Shown here: in pieces, positions 32,256 through 41,482 of the stretch
Layout of the letters: every line of letters starts with the position of its first letter
Numbering within the stretch: the stretch's first letter is position 1
Assembly: GCA_046297935.1 (NCBI GenBank)
Contig: JBKBHA010000002.1
Coordinates: 1 to 64,000 of the forward strand
Reading direction: 5' to 3'
DNA length: 64,000 bases
From: CAYMZZ01 sp046297935
GTDB taxonomy: Bacteria; Bacteroidota; Bacteroidia; Chitinophagales; Chitinophagaceae
The notes under the pieces: model-generated
Told to the model about the DNA's origin: nothing
Seen by the model: only the letters and a program-made list of their open reading frames with translations
The model's database searches: none
Made by a program: the position numbers and the translations under genes

Positions 32256-32855
32256 TTAGAACTTAATGGAAAGAAAATGTTGGGCCAGTGCTTCGGCCCA
32301 GCGACGATACTCTTTACCGGAGGGATGCAATTCGTCGGTGGTCAACAGCTCGCGGTCGAACGATGCATCGCGGCTGCCTTCGGTTATCCATATAAACGGG
32401 ATGCCGTGCTTCCTGCAAATTTCTGAGGCCATTTCGTTGTAGGCATCAATTTCGCGGGCAATTTTCTGCCGGTCACGACCGGCAGCATAAGGCGTTACAC
32501 CCCAGTCGGGGATCGATACGGCTGCTACCCGTGCCTTATCTCCACCGGCCATTTCAATTGCCTGCTCAAGCAGGGCACTGTATTCGCGCCGATACTGATC
32601 CATTGGCCAGCCGCGATACTGATTGTTGACTCCAATCAGCAATGTCACCAGTTGGTATGGCGGGTTCAATGTCGCCCTGGCCATTCCATCCTGCAGTTCG
32701 TTAGTGGTCCATCCCGTTTTAGCAACAATCTCCGCATCAGCAATCTGCCATCCTGCAGCGCGCAGTTTGCCGACCAGCTGATGAGGAAAATTCTCCGTTG
32801 GCAATACCTGTTCGCCGATTGTATAGGAGTCGCCCAGTGCCAGATAAGTAATCAT
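32256..32855 (-). CDS. SGNH/GDSL-family hydrolase
   Basis: The 199-residue protein carries block I LALGDSYTIGE with the nucleophile Ser, block III LLIGVNNQYRG (the usual Asp after Asn is replaced by Asn) and block V DELHPSGKEY with the catalytic Asp and His. These enzymes hydrolyse esters of lipids, acetylated sugars or peptidoglycan precursors. There is no signal peptide, so it is probably cytoplasmic. It lies 30 nt downstream of an alpha/beta hydrolase gene on the same strand, so both are probably one unit. Confidence 0.85.
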   Translation of the reverse strand: MITYLALGDSYTIGEQVLPTENFPHQLVGKLRAAGWQIADAEIVAKTGWTTNELQDGMARATLNPPYQLVTLLIGVNNQYRGWPMDQYRREYSALLEQAIEMAGGDKARVAAVSIPDWGVTPYAAGRDRQKIAREIDAYNEMASEICRKHGIPFIWITEGSRDASFDRELLTTDELHPSGKEYRRWAEALAQHFLSIKF

Positions 32856-32885
32856 TAGCAGGTTTGTATTGGTAAAAAAGCGGTT

Positions 32886-33755
32886 TTATGATCTGCGTTC
32901 AATTTGAGCAGTACAAAATTCAGTGGCTCGCTTTATGACAGATGGATCGCGATAGATTCGCCGGTGACCGAGCCCTTTAGTACGTACCACTTCAATAAAT
33001 GGTAAACTCATTTCCCAAACGCGTTCGGCATCTTTCATAGGCGTGATGCTGTCATCTTCGTCGTGAAACCACAGTAGTGCTGTAGAGAACTGTGTCAGCA
33101 ATCGCCTCAATGAAAACCATTCAGCTCCATGACCACCACGGTCAACAATGACGTCTTCAAAAGCCTGCCTCACTTTCTGGTCCGTGATGCGAAGCAATGC
33201 AAAATGTTGATCGAGGGCGGTGCTGGTTTCGACTGCGGGGGCAATCAACACTAACGCAGGTAGCGGTGAAACCGGCCATTTTTCCAATGCCAGGCCAATA
33301 GCCAGTCCTCCAAGTGAGTGAGCGATTACAGCATCAAACGGCCCAAAACGCTTTTCACAGTCCACCAAAAAATCGCTGTAGAGCAAGGCATTTATCAGGC
33401 GTCCGCCACTGGCACCATGGGCTGGGGCATCGAAGGCCATTACGTGGTGCCCGGCTTGCAGGAGCGAGCTGATTTGAGCTTCGAAATTGACCGACGACGA
33501 CTGGAAGCCATGTACAATCAATACCAGACCTTTTCCAGACGATTTCCAAAAAAATCCTCTGATCGGCAGATCATCAAAGTTAAATTGAACGGGTTCGGCT
33601 TTCTGAAAAAGCCCGGGAAGGGGAGGCGAATGCCGACCGGGCGGCGTACAAAAAAGAGTGAATGCTGCCTCCGCCGCTTTCTTTTTGGATAGGGCCGAAA
33701 GAATCTTGAATTTTGTCCGTAAGTAGAGCAGCAGAAGTCTGGTGCGCAAAGTCAT
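32886..33755 (-). CDS. Alpha/beta hydrolase
   Basis: The 289-residue protein has the nucleophile elbow VIAHSLGGLAIG, an oxyanion-hole motif LIVHGFQSS, the strand VMAFDAPAHGASGG, an acid residue in FHDEDDSITP and a late His in KGLGHRRIYRD. The N-terminal 60 residues are basic without a clear signal sequence. It resembles esterase or lysophospholipase-type enzymes. Substrate is unknown. The start at 33755 sits 6 nt after a -7-like element, which supports it. Confidence 0.85.
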   Translation of the reverse strand: MTLRTRLLLLYLRTKFKILSALSKKKAAEAAFTLFCTPPGRHSPPLPGLFQKAEPVQFNFDDLPIRGFFWKSSGKGLVLIVHGFQSSSVNFEAQISSLLQAGHHVMAFDAPAHGASGGRLINALLYSDFLVDCEKRFGPFDAVIAHSLGGLAIGLALEKWPVSPLPALVLIAPAVETSTALDQHFALLRITDQKVRQAFEDVIVDRGGHGAEWFSLRRLLTQFSTALLWFHDEDDSITPMKDAERVWEMSLPFIEVVRTKGLGHRRIYRDPSVIKRATEFCTAQIERRS

Positions 33756-33761
33756 ATTCTA

Positions 33762-33769
33762 CAAAGTTA
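33762..33769 (-). promoter_or_regulatory. -7 element of the alpha/beta hydrolase gene
   Basis: On the minus strand TAACTTTG matches TAnnTTTG and ends 6 nt before the ATG. The transcript would be leaderless or nearly so. Confidence 0.4.
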
Positions 33770-33773
33770 GGCA

Positions 33774-34544
33774 ATGGATATTGTTATTCTGGGATCAGGA
33801 AATGCAGCGGCTGTGCTGGGGCGAAAGTTTCATAACGCGGGCCACCGGATTGTACAGGTTTGGAGCCGCCATGCCAGTAGTGCAAGTAAGCTGGCCTACG
33901 AGTGGGATACTGAAAGCACTAACTATATCAGTTTGCTGTCGCAATCGGCGGATGTATACCTGATTGCCGTTTCCGACAATGCGATTCCCGAATTGGCGGC
34001 TAACCTGCGCCTGCCCGGAAAAGTAGTGGCTCATACCGCCGCCAGTGTGCCTGCCTCGGTACTGGCAACTGTTACGAACCATTACGGTGTGCTTTATCCA
34101 CTGCAGAGCCTTCGGAAAGAAAACTCCCGACTGCCGGACATTCCCATTTATTTCGACGGGGCCGATTCCTTTGCCCGTACCAGATTACAGCAACTCGCAT
34201 CCACCGTTTCATTCGATGCGCCTCAACCGGCCGACGATGAGCAGCGAATGCGTCTTCATGTGGCGGCTGTGGTAGTCAATAATTTTGTAAACCATTTATA
34301 TTTTCTGGCCGAACAGTATTGCCGCAGACAGGGAATAGATTTTGGTCAGTTATATCCGCTTATTGAAGAAACTGCTGTTCGACTAAAGTCAATGTCGCCG
34401 GCAATGGCGCAAACAGGTCCTGCCATTCGGCACGATGCTGATACGATTCGCAAGCACCTGGATATGCTTAGCGAGTGGCCGGATTTGAAAAATGTTTATT
34501 TATTGATGACAGAAAGTATTCAGGCTGGCAGGGCAGGGGTATGA
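33774..34544 (+). CDS. DUF2520-type Rossmann oxidoreductase
   Basis: The 256-residue protein starts with a dinucleotide-binding fold (MDIVILGSGNAAAVLGRKF) like ProC and F420-dependent reductases. A DUF2520 C-terminal domain follows, with the signature GVLYPLQSLRKE and the helical RLHVAAVVVNNFVNHLYFLA. Related proteins sit next to pantothenate genes in other bacteria, but no such gene is here. It heads a co-directional run with the HAD phosphatase starting 39 nt later. Confidence 0.82.
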   Translation: MDIVILGSGNAAAVLGRKFHNAGHRIVQVWSRHASSASKLAYEWDTESTNYISLLSQSADVYLIAVSDNAIPELAANLRLPGKVVAHTAASVPASVLATVTNHYGVLYPLQSLRKENSRLPDIPIYFDGADSFARTRLQQLASTVSFDAPQPADDEQRMRLHVAAVVVNNFVNHLYFLAEQYCRRQGIDFGQLYPLIEETAVRLKSMSPAMAQTGPAIRHDADTIRKHLDMLSEWPDLKNVYLLMTESIQAGRAGV

Positions 34545-34583
34545 GGCAAATTGTTAGCGACGATGCAAAAAATGCTAAAACAC

Positions 34584-35096
34584 ATGAACATATTTGAAAA
34601 AATAAAGGCCGTGGTATTGGATGTGGATGGAGTGCTCACTGACGGTTCGGTACTTGTACTGGAAAATGGTCTTCAGGCTCGCCGAATGAGCATACGCGAC
34701 GGATATGCCCTGCAATTGGCGGTAAAGAAAGGCATTCGAGTCGTCATTATTTCTGGTGCTGTGTCTGAACCTGTTCGCGATCGCCTGAATAAATTAGGCA
34801 TCACGGAAGTATTCATGGGTATTACCGATAAAGCTTCGAAGTTGAGGGAGCTGGCGCTGCAATGGAAATTAAACGAACAGGAAATAGTTTTTATGGGCGA
34901 TGATATGCCCGATTTAGAGGTGATGCAATGGGTCCGTTTTGCCGCCTGTCCCCAGGATGCTGTTGCCGAAATCGTCGCCATTGCACAATATCGTTCCCCC
35001 TATCGGGGTGGAGAAGGATGTGTACGCGACTTGCTGGAGCAGGTGCTGAAAGCCCAAAATCTCTGGCACACCGACAGCAGCATTGCTTCGCGCTAA
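34584..35096 (+). CDS. HAD-family phosphatase, KdsC-like
   Basis: The 170-residue protein has no cap domain. It has motif I VVLDVDGVLTDGSVLV (D13 and D15) and motif III/IV GDDMPDLEVM, like 3-deoxy-manno-octulosonate 8-phosphate phosphatase (KdsC), which makes Kdo for lipopolysaccharide. The KdsC signature VVIISGAVSEPVRDRL has SGA where SGR is usual. I start at MNIFEKIK (34584); ATGs at 34563 and 34572 are also in frame. It lies between DUF2520 and UbiA genes. Confidence 0.8.
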   Translation: MNIFEKIKAVVLDVDGVLTDGSVLVLENGLQARRMSIRDGYALQLAVKKGIRVVIISGAVSEPVRDRLNKLGITEVFMGITDKASKLRELALQWKLNEQEIVFMGDDMPDLEVMQWVRFAACPQDAVAEIVAIAQYRSPYRGGEGCVRDLLEQVLKAQNLWHTDSSIASR

Positions 35097-35152
35097 TGGT
35101 CGGGCGGTTTTAAAGGGTGGGAATGGAATTGTATCTTGCGAAAAAAAATGAC

Positions 35153-36085
35153 ATGAGATTGATAGCAGCTTTTTTACAGATGATCCGCCTGCCCAATCTC
35201 CTGTTTATTGCGCTCACGCAGGTATTGTTTCAACTGGCTATTTTCCGGCCACTTTATGGGGATGCTGTTCCTGCCAACGACTGGCTTTCGTTTGTGTTGT
35301 TGGTTTTTGCGTCTTTGTTTATTGCTGCCGCGGGTTATATTATCAACGACTATTTTGATATCAATATCGACGAGATCAACAAGCCCTCGCGTATGGTGGT
35401 AGACCGGGTGATTAGTCGCCGCTGGGCCATTGCCTGGCACTTTATGTTGAGTACAACCGGGATTTTGCTAACGGCACTGGCACTGCCACTTCGCGAAAAA
35501 TGGTACCTTGTTCTCGCCAATATCGGCTGTGTGTTACTGCTTTGGTTTTACTCCACCACTCTAAAAAGAAAGTTGCTGATCGGTAATATCCTTATTTCGG
35601 CCTTAACCGCCTGGACCATACTGATCATATTTTTTTCAAAAGTGCAATTGCAGGACGCCGTTTCCCCTTCTTTTGCAGCTCAGCCAAAATTCTTTCGTTT
35701 CGCCTTTTTGTATGCTGGTTTCGCCTTTATCATTTCGCTGGTGAGAGAAGCCATCAAGGACATGGAAGACATGCAGGGCGATGCCAGATATGGATGTCGC
35801 ACCATGCCCATTGTTTGGGGTGTAACTACCACGAAAGCGTACTCTGCTATCTGGCTGCTGGTGCTGGGAGTGGTGCTGGTGACCGTACAGGTATATATCC
35901 TGCAGTTTCAATGGTGGGCAGCCGTGGCCTATTGTATTTTTTTGATTATCCTGCCGTTAATACTACTTTTTGTCAGACTGTTGCGGGCAACAACCGTTGC
36001 TGATTTTGCCCGGCTCAGCCGCCTCACTAAATGGATAATGCTTACCGGAATTCTTTCAATGGCCTTTTTTTATTTTTACTTATGA
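35153..36085 (+). CDS. UbiA-family prenyltransferase
   Basis: This is a 310-residue integral membrane protein of about eight or nine helices. It has the two aspartate-rich motifs of the family: NDYFDINIDEINKPSR (N65-D73) and DMEDMQGDARYGCRTMP. It transfers a polyprenyl chain to an acceptor. The NDYFDxxxDxxNKPxR form is shared by geranylgeranylglycerol-phosphate and homogentisate-type enzymes; the acceptor is not known here. The start at MRLIAAFLQMIRLPN (35153) is preferred over GTG 35117. Its stop overlaps the maf start by 4 nt (ATGA). Confidence 0.88.
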   Translation: MRLIAAFLQMIRLPNLLFIALTQVLFQLAIFRPLYGDAVPANDWLSFVLLVFASLFIAAAGYIINDYFDINIDEINKPSRMVVDRVISRRWAIAWHFMLSTTGILLTALALPLREKWYLVLANIGCVLLLWFYSTTLKRKLLIGNILISALTAWTILIIFFSKVQLQDAVSPSFAAQPKFFRFAFLYAGFAFIISLVREAIKDMEDMQGDARYGCRTMPIVWGVTTTKAYSAIWLLVLGVVLVTVQVYILQFQWWAAVAYCIFLIILPLILLFVRLLRATTVADFARLSRLTKWIMLTGILSMAFFYFYL

Positions 36086-36654
36086 CTCCGTTGATACTTG
36101 CTTCTCAATCGCCCCGCCGGAAGCAATTGCTCAGCTGGGCAGAAATTTCGTTTGAAGTGCGGGTAAAGCCTACAGATGAACTGTTTCCTGAAACATTAAC
36201 GCCTGCCGAAGCTTCTGTCTATGTGGCCCGGCAGAAAGCGCTCGCGATAGCTGAATCGGCCCTGCCACAGCAAATGATTCTTGCGGCAGATACGATGGTG
36301 GTCCTGGGTGACCGGATCATCGGCAAACCGGTAGATCGCAACGACGCCATCAATATTCTGAGTGATCTTTCCGGACGGGAACACGAAGTGATAACCGGTG
36401 TGGTGTTGCTTCGCGATCAACAGGAATGGAGCTTTTATGACTCAACCCGCGTACGTTTTCACGATATTAGTCACGGTGATATTGTTTATTATGTCGACAA
36501 ATATCAGCCCTTCGATAAGGCAGGAGCGTATGCCATACAGGAATGGATAGGGGTTGTGGGTATTCACTCTGTAAACGGCGACTTCTACAATGTGATGGGG
36601 CTGCCGGTCAGCAGGGTACTCCAACTGATCCGCCAGGTTCAAATGACGGGATGA
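36082..36654 (+). CDS. maf: Maf-family nucleotide pyrophosphatase
   Basis: The 190-residue protein has the Maf signature ILASQSPRRKQLLSWAEI, then ILAADTMVVLGDRIIGKP and LSGREHEVITGVVLL. Maf proteins hydrolyse non-canonical or modified nucleoside triphosphates (dTTP/UTP-type for this subgroup) and in some bacteria affect septation. The start at MTPLILASQ overlaps the UbiA stop as ATGA, so translation is probably coupled. Longer readings start inside ubiA. Confidence 0.92.
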   Translation: MTPLILASQSPRRKQLLSWAEISFEVRVKPTDELFPETLTPAEASVYVARQKALAIAESALPQQMILAADTMVVLGDRIIGKPVDRNDAINILSDLSGREHEVITGVVLLRDQQEWSFYDSTRVRFHDISHGDIVYYVDKYQPFDKAGAYAIQEWIGVVGIHSVNGDFYNVMGLPVSRVLQLIRQVQMTG

Positions 36655-36771
36655 TCAGGCCTGGAATGTTCAAAGATTGATTTTCTCCCCGTATTCTTCC
36701 GGAATATTCTCCACAAGAACCGGCCATTTTCACATTTCGCTGTTTTTCACGCTTGATAGCTTTGGGGCGTG

Positions 36772-38052
36772 ATGCAAATGAATTTGTTTTTGAAAGAAGA
36801 TCTGTTGCAGTATATCTGGCAACATCAGTATTTCAATCGACAGGATCTCTGTAGTTGCGAGGGCGAACCGATCCGAATTATTCATCCGGGCACCTGGAAC
36901 CGTAACCAGGGCCCCGACTTTCTGAATGCGAGGATACAAATAGCAGATAATGTCTGGGCCGGGAATGTTGAACTGCATGTAAGGAGCTCCGACTGGGACC
37001 GGCATGGCCATGGAAGCGATGGCCATTATGGTCCGGTTGTGTTGCATGTGGTTTGGGAAGCCGACCGCGTTATCAATTCTATTCCTGTGCTGGAATTGAA
37101 TGGGCGGGTACCGGGTCAGTTGCTCGAGCGATATGCCAACCTGATGAACCAGACTCGTTTTGTGCCCTGTGAAGATCTTTTTACGCCGTTGCCTCCATTA
37201 ATTTGGTCGGCCTGGCGCGAACGATTAATAACCGGGCGTTTGTTGCGCCGGAATGCTGATGTTGAACTCCGACTGCAGCAAACGGAGTATAACTGGGAAG
37301 AAATTTGCTGGCAAATGATTGCGCGCAATTTCGGCATTCGGTTGAATGCGGATGTGTTTGAAGACATCGCAAAGTCGCTCCCATTGTCGAAGCTCCGCCG
37401 TTACCGGCATGATCAGGAGCGGCTGGAGGCTTTGTTGCTCGGTCAGGCGGGAATGCTTGAGCAGCCGTTTTCTGAAGAATATCCTCTACGCCTGCAGCAG
37501 CATTATCAAATACTGGCAAAAGGAATGAAGCTGAAGCCGGTTGCATCAAAGTTACTGTTCCTGCGAATGCGGCCAGCTAATTTTCCCGGCATACGACTGG
37601 CACAGTTGTCGGTTCTGCTTGCCGCCCGCGACAACCTTTTTGAAGCATTCTGTGCGGCTACTTCGGTTGATGAGTTGCGGCAAATGCTATGGGTGACTGC
37701 CGGGGAATACTGGAACAACCATTTTCGGATTGGTGAACCCGCACGCTTTCAGCCCAAGCAGGTGGGCAGAATGCTGGCCGACAATATCGTACTGAATACG
37801 GCCGTTCCGCTGGTATTCGCTTACGCGCAGTACAGAAAGGACGAACCACTTCTTGAAAAAGCGTTAAGTTGGTTGCGGCAGATTCCGGCAGAATCAAATC
37901 ATATCATTTATTCGTTCCAAAAGCAGGGCCTGCCAACCGAAACCGCAGCCGATTCGCAGGCTCTGCTGGAACTGAAGCGCCATTATTGCGAACAACATCG
38001 TTGCCTGGATTGCTCCATAGGAAATTTTCTGTTGAACCGCCCGCGTCAATGA
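36772..38052 (+). CDS. DUF2851-family protein
   Basis: This 426-residue cytoplasmic protein belongs to a family common in Bacteroidota. The conserved N-terminal part is HPGTWNRNQGPDFLNARI and GNVELHVRSSDWDRHGH. The middle is helical (about 120-300), and a short C-terminal cysteine pattern (CEQHRCLDCSIGNFLL) may bind metal. The N-terminal half resembles PD-(D/E)xK-like folds in its Gly-Pro-Asp-Phe and Val-Glu-Leu-His motifs, so a nuclease role is possible but unproven. It ends 7 nt inside the convergent T9SS gene. Confidence 0.78.
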   Translation: MQMNLFLKEDLLQYIWQHQYFNRQDLCSCEGEPIRIIHPGTWNRNQGPDFLNARIQIADNVWAGNVELHVRSSDWDRHGHGSDGHYGPVVLHVVWEADRVINSIPVLELNGRVPGQLLERYANLMNQTRFVPCEDLFTPLPPLIWSAWRERLITGRLLRRNADVELRLQQTEYNWEEICWQMIARNFGIRLNADVFEDIAKSLPLSKLRRYRHDQERLEALLLGQAGMLEQPFSEEYPLRLQQHYQILAKGMKLKPVASKLLFLRMRPANFPGIRLAQLSVLLAARDNLFEAFCAATSVDELRQMLWVTAGEYWNNHFRIGEPARFQPKQVGRMLADNIVLNTAVPLVFAYAQYRKDEPLLEKALSWLRQIPAESNHIIYSFQKQGLPTETAADSQALLELKRHYCEQHRCLDCSIGNFLLNRPRQ

Positions 38053-39422
38053 TGTAATAATGTTCTGGAAAGTACGGATTGGTCCGTTCGGATATGCAAC
38101 AGGAAAATATCGCCGCGGATCGGCTCAGCTACCTGCACGGTAATCCTGTTAAGTTCTGTCTGGATATGCCAGTATATCCGGAGATTTCTGCCGCTTATAT
38201 CTGACATCATTAATTGTCGTGGAGGATGTTGTGGATCAAATTCAATATAAAACTGTTGTTGAAATGGCATAGGGTAAATCCGCAGCCCGTTGAAAGGGAT
38301 ATGATGTACACGGATCGACTTGCTGTTTGAAACATACTGATGCTCGGAATCGAGATACTGGATCATATAGTAGTTGTCGCCAGGCAACGGCGATCGGTCG
38401 GTGAAGGTGAAGAACTGGGTGTAGTTGACGGGTACCGTGAGGGAATCGATGCAGGTGTAGCTGGCTCCATCGCCGGAGCGTAGTATTCGAAAGCGGGAAC
38501 CGGGCAGCAGATTGTAGGCCTGCCAGTTGAGGAGATGGGTGCCATTGCCTGGCTTCTCCACTTTCCAGTTTTGGAAGCGCACATCCAGTACGGCAAAGCT
38601 GGCGCAGTCGCTACAGGCAGTAAGTACAGTGGCAGCACCCCAGTTATTTGGGCTACATCCAAAAGGCACGCAACCGCTGTCGGAATAATGCGACGAACCC
38701 AGGCAGGCCCTTAGTCCCGACTGGGCGGTGAAGGCCGCAAAGAATTGAGAGAACTGACGCACCTGCACGCAGGCTGACCCGGATGGCACTGAGTAAGCGT
38801 TGGCCGCTTTATTGATTTGTACCGCCATACGCGTTGTGCTTCCATCTCCCAGGCAAACGGCGCCCGCACTTGCGGATGGTTCCTGAATGGTGCCCCAAAA
38901 TTCAGCGTCGCCATTGTTCACAAACCAGGAATGGACATTATTAATCACCAGGTACTGATTCGACATTCGGAAGATGGAACTGGAGCTGGCATTAATAATC
39001 AGATTAGGCTGTGCCGCTGTAGCCCAGCCGCTTTCCAGGGAAAGATTTCGTTGTATTTCGCAAGTACCATAATTGTAAATAGCCGAGTTTCCTCTAAGGA
39101 TCAGCCCGGCCCCGATTCCGGAACCAATTACAAAACGTGCACCCGGTCGAATTATGATCGTGCCGCTGTCCATATAAAATTTGTCAACACTCAGGTCGCC
39201 ACAAACTACCAATGTGCCGCCATCGAGATAAAGGCTGTTGAAACTGGCTGCAGGACCAGAATACCATTTGCTGGTGCCTGAGTGCAGCGTTTCGTCGGCA
39301 ACTACCTGGGTTTCGGTTCCGGTACAGGGGGGAGGAGGAGGTGGTGGGACAAAACACTGGCTTTTCCCGGCAGCAGGGAGCCAAAGCATGGCAATTAGTG
39401 CCATGCAGACATTGTTCATCAT
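38046..39422 (-). CDS. T9SS-exported surface protein
   Basis: The 458-residue protein has a signal peptide (MMNNVCMALIAMLWLPAAGKSQ), a proline run (VPPPPPPPC) and a middle of short beta repeats (SLYLDGGTLVVCGDLSVDKF and similar) that suggest a right-handed beta helix. A fibronectin-like part follows (HLLNWQAYNLLPGSRFRIL). The C-terminus (GLRIYPMPFQQQFYIEF ... GDIFLLHIRTDQSV) is a type A-like T9SS sorting domain. It should reach the cell surface. No enzyme domain is seen. Confidence 0.75.
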   Translation of the reverse strand: MMNNVCMALIAMLWLPAAGKSQCFVPPPPPPPCTGTETQVVADETLHSGTSKWYSGPAASFNSLYLDGGTLVVCGDLSVDKFYMDSGTIIIRPGARFVIGSGIGAGLILRGNSAIYNYGTCEIQRNLSLESGWATAAQPNLIINASSSSIFRMSNQYLVINNVHSWFVNNGDAEFWGTIQEPSASAGAVCLGDGSTTRMAVQINKAANAYSVPSGSACVQVRQFSQFFAAFTAQSGLRACLGSSHYSDSGCVPFGCSPNNWGAATVLTACSDCASFAVLDVRFQNWKVEKPGNGTHLLNWQAYNLLPGSRFRILRSGDGASYTCIDSLTVPVNYTQFFTFTDRSPLPGDNYYMIQYLDSEHQYVSNSKSIRVHHIPFNGLRIYPMPFQQQFYIEFDPQHPPRQLMMSDISGRNLRIYWHIQTELNRITVQVAEPIRGDIFLLHIRTDQSVLSRTLLHH

Positions 39423-39621
39423 GTGATTGGTTTTGGATAGTGGATCGTCCTTATTGTTGGCAACAGTAACTATTGTTATGTCGTGCCAGCCATTCGAACG
39501 AGGTATGTTGTTTACAATCCCAAACTAAACAACCTCATGATTTGGAGCAACCGGACTTGACGCAACTACACATTTTTATGCATGAACGGCATTGAACGAA
39601 GTATGAATGTATGGCGGTGAT

Positions 39622-40335
39622 TTATTTACCCAGCCATTCTTTGAAATAGCTTACGCGTTTTCTACTAACGATCACTTCTCGTTCGAAAGAGGGATGCAGA
39701 AAAAGCTTTAAGCGATTTCCAAAGTAAGAATGGATTTCTTTTACTGAGGGTAGCGAAACGATTAGTGATCGATTAATCCGAAAAAACCTGGCAGGTTCCA
39801 ACAGACTTTCCAGTTGTTCAATTCGATACTCGAGCAAATATTTTTGATTGTCGACTGTACGAAGGAAAATAAATCGTTCCTGTGAAAAGAAATAGGCGAT
39901 CTGTTGTACCGGAATAGAAAGCAGACGCTGCCCCTGTTTAACCAGGAATCGTTCCTTATAATTAGCCAGGCCCGGTTGTCGGGTAGCTTCATTTAGTAAT
40001 TGATCAAAACTTACCGGTCGTTCGTCTACCGATGGCAGCCGGTCGAGCAAATGACGAACTGCCTTATAACGAAAGGCTTGAAAATTATACTGAGCATCCT
40101 GCGTAGAAAGAGTTACCAGGGCGCGAATGCCGGGGTGGTAGCGACCACCCATATTTACAATAGTACCTTCATTGGCCAGTATCAGATCCGGAATAGCATT
40201 GCCATGCAGCCATTCGCCCGCAGCAAATGCATCGCCGGTAACACCTGTTACCTGGATCGATTCATCCAGTTCATAGAGTAGTTGCCTGATCTTATCCGCC
40301 ACACCTCTTTCGTACTCAATCACCAATACGTTCAT
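39622..40335 (-). CDS. LytTR-domain regulator with degenerate receiver
   Basis: The 237-residue protein starts at MNVLVIEYERG (40335). The N-terminal 120 residues have a receiver fold, but the phosphoacceptor Asp is replaced by Asn (PDLILANEG, N55) and one residue of the acidic pair is Tyr (IEYE). The C-terminal LytTR domain (about 138-237) is intact (FLVKQGQRLLSIPVQQIAYF, RFFRINRSLIVSL, REVIVSRKRVSYFKEWLG) and should bind DNA. So it probably responds to something other than phosphorylation. No sensor kinase is next to it. Confidence 0.8.
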   Translation of the reverse strand: MNVLVIEYERGVADKIRQLLYELDESIQVTGVTGDAFAAGEWLHGNAIPDLILANEGTIVNMGGRYHPGIRALVTLSTQDAQYNFQAFRYKAVRHLLDRLPSVDERPVSFDQLLNEATRQPGLANYKERFLVKQGQRLLSIPVQQIAYFFSQERFIFLRTVDNQKYLLEYRIEQLESLLEPARFFRINRSLIVSLPSVKEIHSYFGNRLKLFLHPSFEREVIVSRKRVSYFKEWLGK

Positions 40336-40440
40336 AACATCCCTTTGTCCGTAAACAGCAAATCTGTAAAACTTCCAAGCCAAATGCAAGCACTAAAAGC
40401 ACCAACTGCCCAAAGCGCTGAATGAACTGCCGTTGAATTC

Positions 40441-40456
40441 TTACTTGTGTAAGTAA
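40441..40456. promoter_or_regulatory. 6-bp inverted repeat between divergent genes
   Basis: TTACTT-GTGT-AAGTAA is a perfect inverted repeat about 105 bp upstream of the LytTR gene start. It could be an operator for that regulator. Confidence 0.3.
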
Positions 40457-40547
40457 TCGCAGACCCTTGCCTGCGGTCCGCCCGTACATTTGAAAGTTTT
40501 ATCCTAAATTTACGTTATCGTTATAGGAGGAGCCGTTGGCAGGCAAC

Positions 40548-40575
40548 TTTGAGCCGCGGCTTTGCGTTAGCTTTG
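40548..40575 (+). promoter_or_regulatory. Candidate promoter of the 40603 gene
   Basis: TTTG (40548-40551) and TAGCTTTG (40568-40575, matching TAnnTTTG) are separated by 16 nt, which is shorter than usual. The ATG at 40603 lies 27 nt further on. Confidence 0.4.
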
Positions 40576-40602
40576 TAATCAATCGTGAATCCTGTCATTT
40601 AA

Positions 40603-41418
40603 ATGCGCCGATTAGTGAAGAAAATATGCCTGAGTGTTTGCTTGCTCGTAATGGCAACTACACTCGTTCAAGCACAAACAAGCCGCGAAGAGAGAAAGGA
40701 GAAAAAGGAGGCCCGCCGCCAAAAAATCAATGAAATGGCGCGACAGGCAGAAGAAGGCGTACTCGTTTTTAATAAGCAGAGCCTGTTTGGCATTCAGCTT
40801 CGCACCAATGGCTACGGTATTTTTTATGAATACGGCAAAATGAAAAGCAACCGGAAGACCGACATCTTCCGTATTGATTTTACCGAGGCCAAGCATCCGC
40901 GCGAAGAGAAGCTGAATGGATCCAGTTTTATTTTCGGTAACCCTTACATTTTTGGCAAGCGTAACTACTTTTATCCGGTAACGCTTGGATATGGCCAGCA
41001 ATACATTTTCGGTCAAAAAGGGAACAAGAACGGAGTGGCCGTGACGGGCCTTTGGAACGCCGGCCTTTCGCTGGGCTTGTTGCGCCCTTATTATATTCGG
41101 GTAGCTGACCCTGTGAATGGTGGTGAAAAGAATATCAAATATTCAGTGGAAGACAGCGCCGATTTCGTTGACCAGAGCATCGTAATTGCCGGCGGAGGTA
41201 TTGGCAAAGGCTGGGGCGAAATCAAACTTCGGCCGGGTGGCTTCGCTAAAGTGGGAATGCGATTTGATTTTGGCCGTTATAATGAGAGCGTATCTGCACT
41301 TGAAATAGGGATGAGCCTGGAAGCTTATGCTTCTGAAGTTCCCATCATGCTTTACCAAAAGGAACAACGCCTTTTCTTTCAGGGTTATGTTGCATTTGTG
41401 TTTGGTAAACGCAAATAA
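40603..41418 (+). CDS. Predicted outer-membrane beta-barrel protein
   Basis: The 271-residue protein has a signal peptide (MRRLVKKICLSVCLLVMATTLVQAQ). A charged stretch rich in Glu, Arg and Lys follows (about 26-50). The rest consists of alternating amphipathic strands (YGIFYEYGKMKSN, RNYFYPVTLGYGQQYIFG, GGFAKVGMRFDFGRYN) and ends GYVAFVFGKRK, close to the C-terminal strand pattern of outer-membrane barrels. No enzymatic motif is seen. It is 64 nt upstream of lipA but functionally unrelated. Confidence 0.6.
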   Translation: MRRLVKKICLSVCLLVMATTLVQAQTSREERKEKKEARRQKINEMARQAEEGVLVFNKQSLFGIQLRTNGYGIFYEYGKMKSNRKTDIFRIDFTEAKHPREEKLNGSSFIFGNPYIFGKRNYFYPVTLGYGQQYIFGQKGNKNGVAVTGLWNAGLSLGLLRPYYIRVADPVNGGEKNIKYSVEDSADFVDQSIVIAGGGIGKGWGEIKLRPGGFAKVGMRFDFGRYNESVSALEIGMSLEAYASEVPIMLYQKEQRLFFQGYVAFVFGKRK

Positions 41419-41470
41419 ATCAGTTAGTTGGCTCTTTCTTGCGAAATCGCCTCATTTCTTTTTCCTTTCG

Positions 41471-41478
41471 TAATTTTG
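41471..41478 (+). promoter_or_regulatory. -7 element of lipA
   Basis: TAATTTTG matches TAnnTTTG and ends 4 nt before the ATG at 41483, so the transcript may be leaderless. Confidence 0.45.
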
Positions 41479-41482
41479 CAGT

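Larger units (their letters stand above)
40336..40602. other. Divergent intergenic region
   Basis: No gene is visible. It contains the inverted repeat 40441-40456 and a candidate promoter for the rightward gene. Confidence 0.4.
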
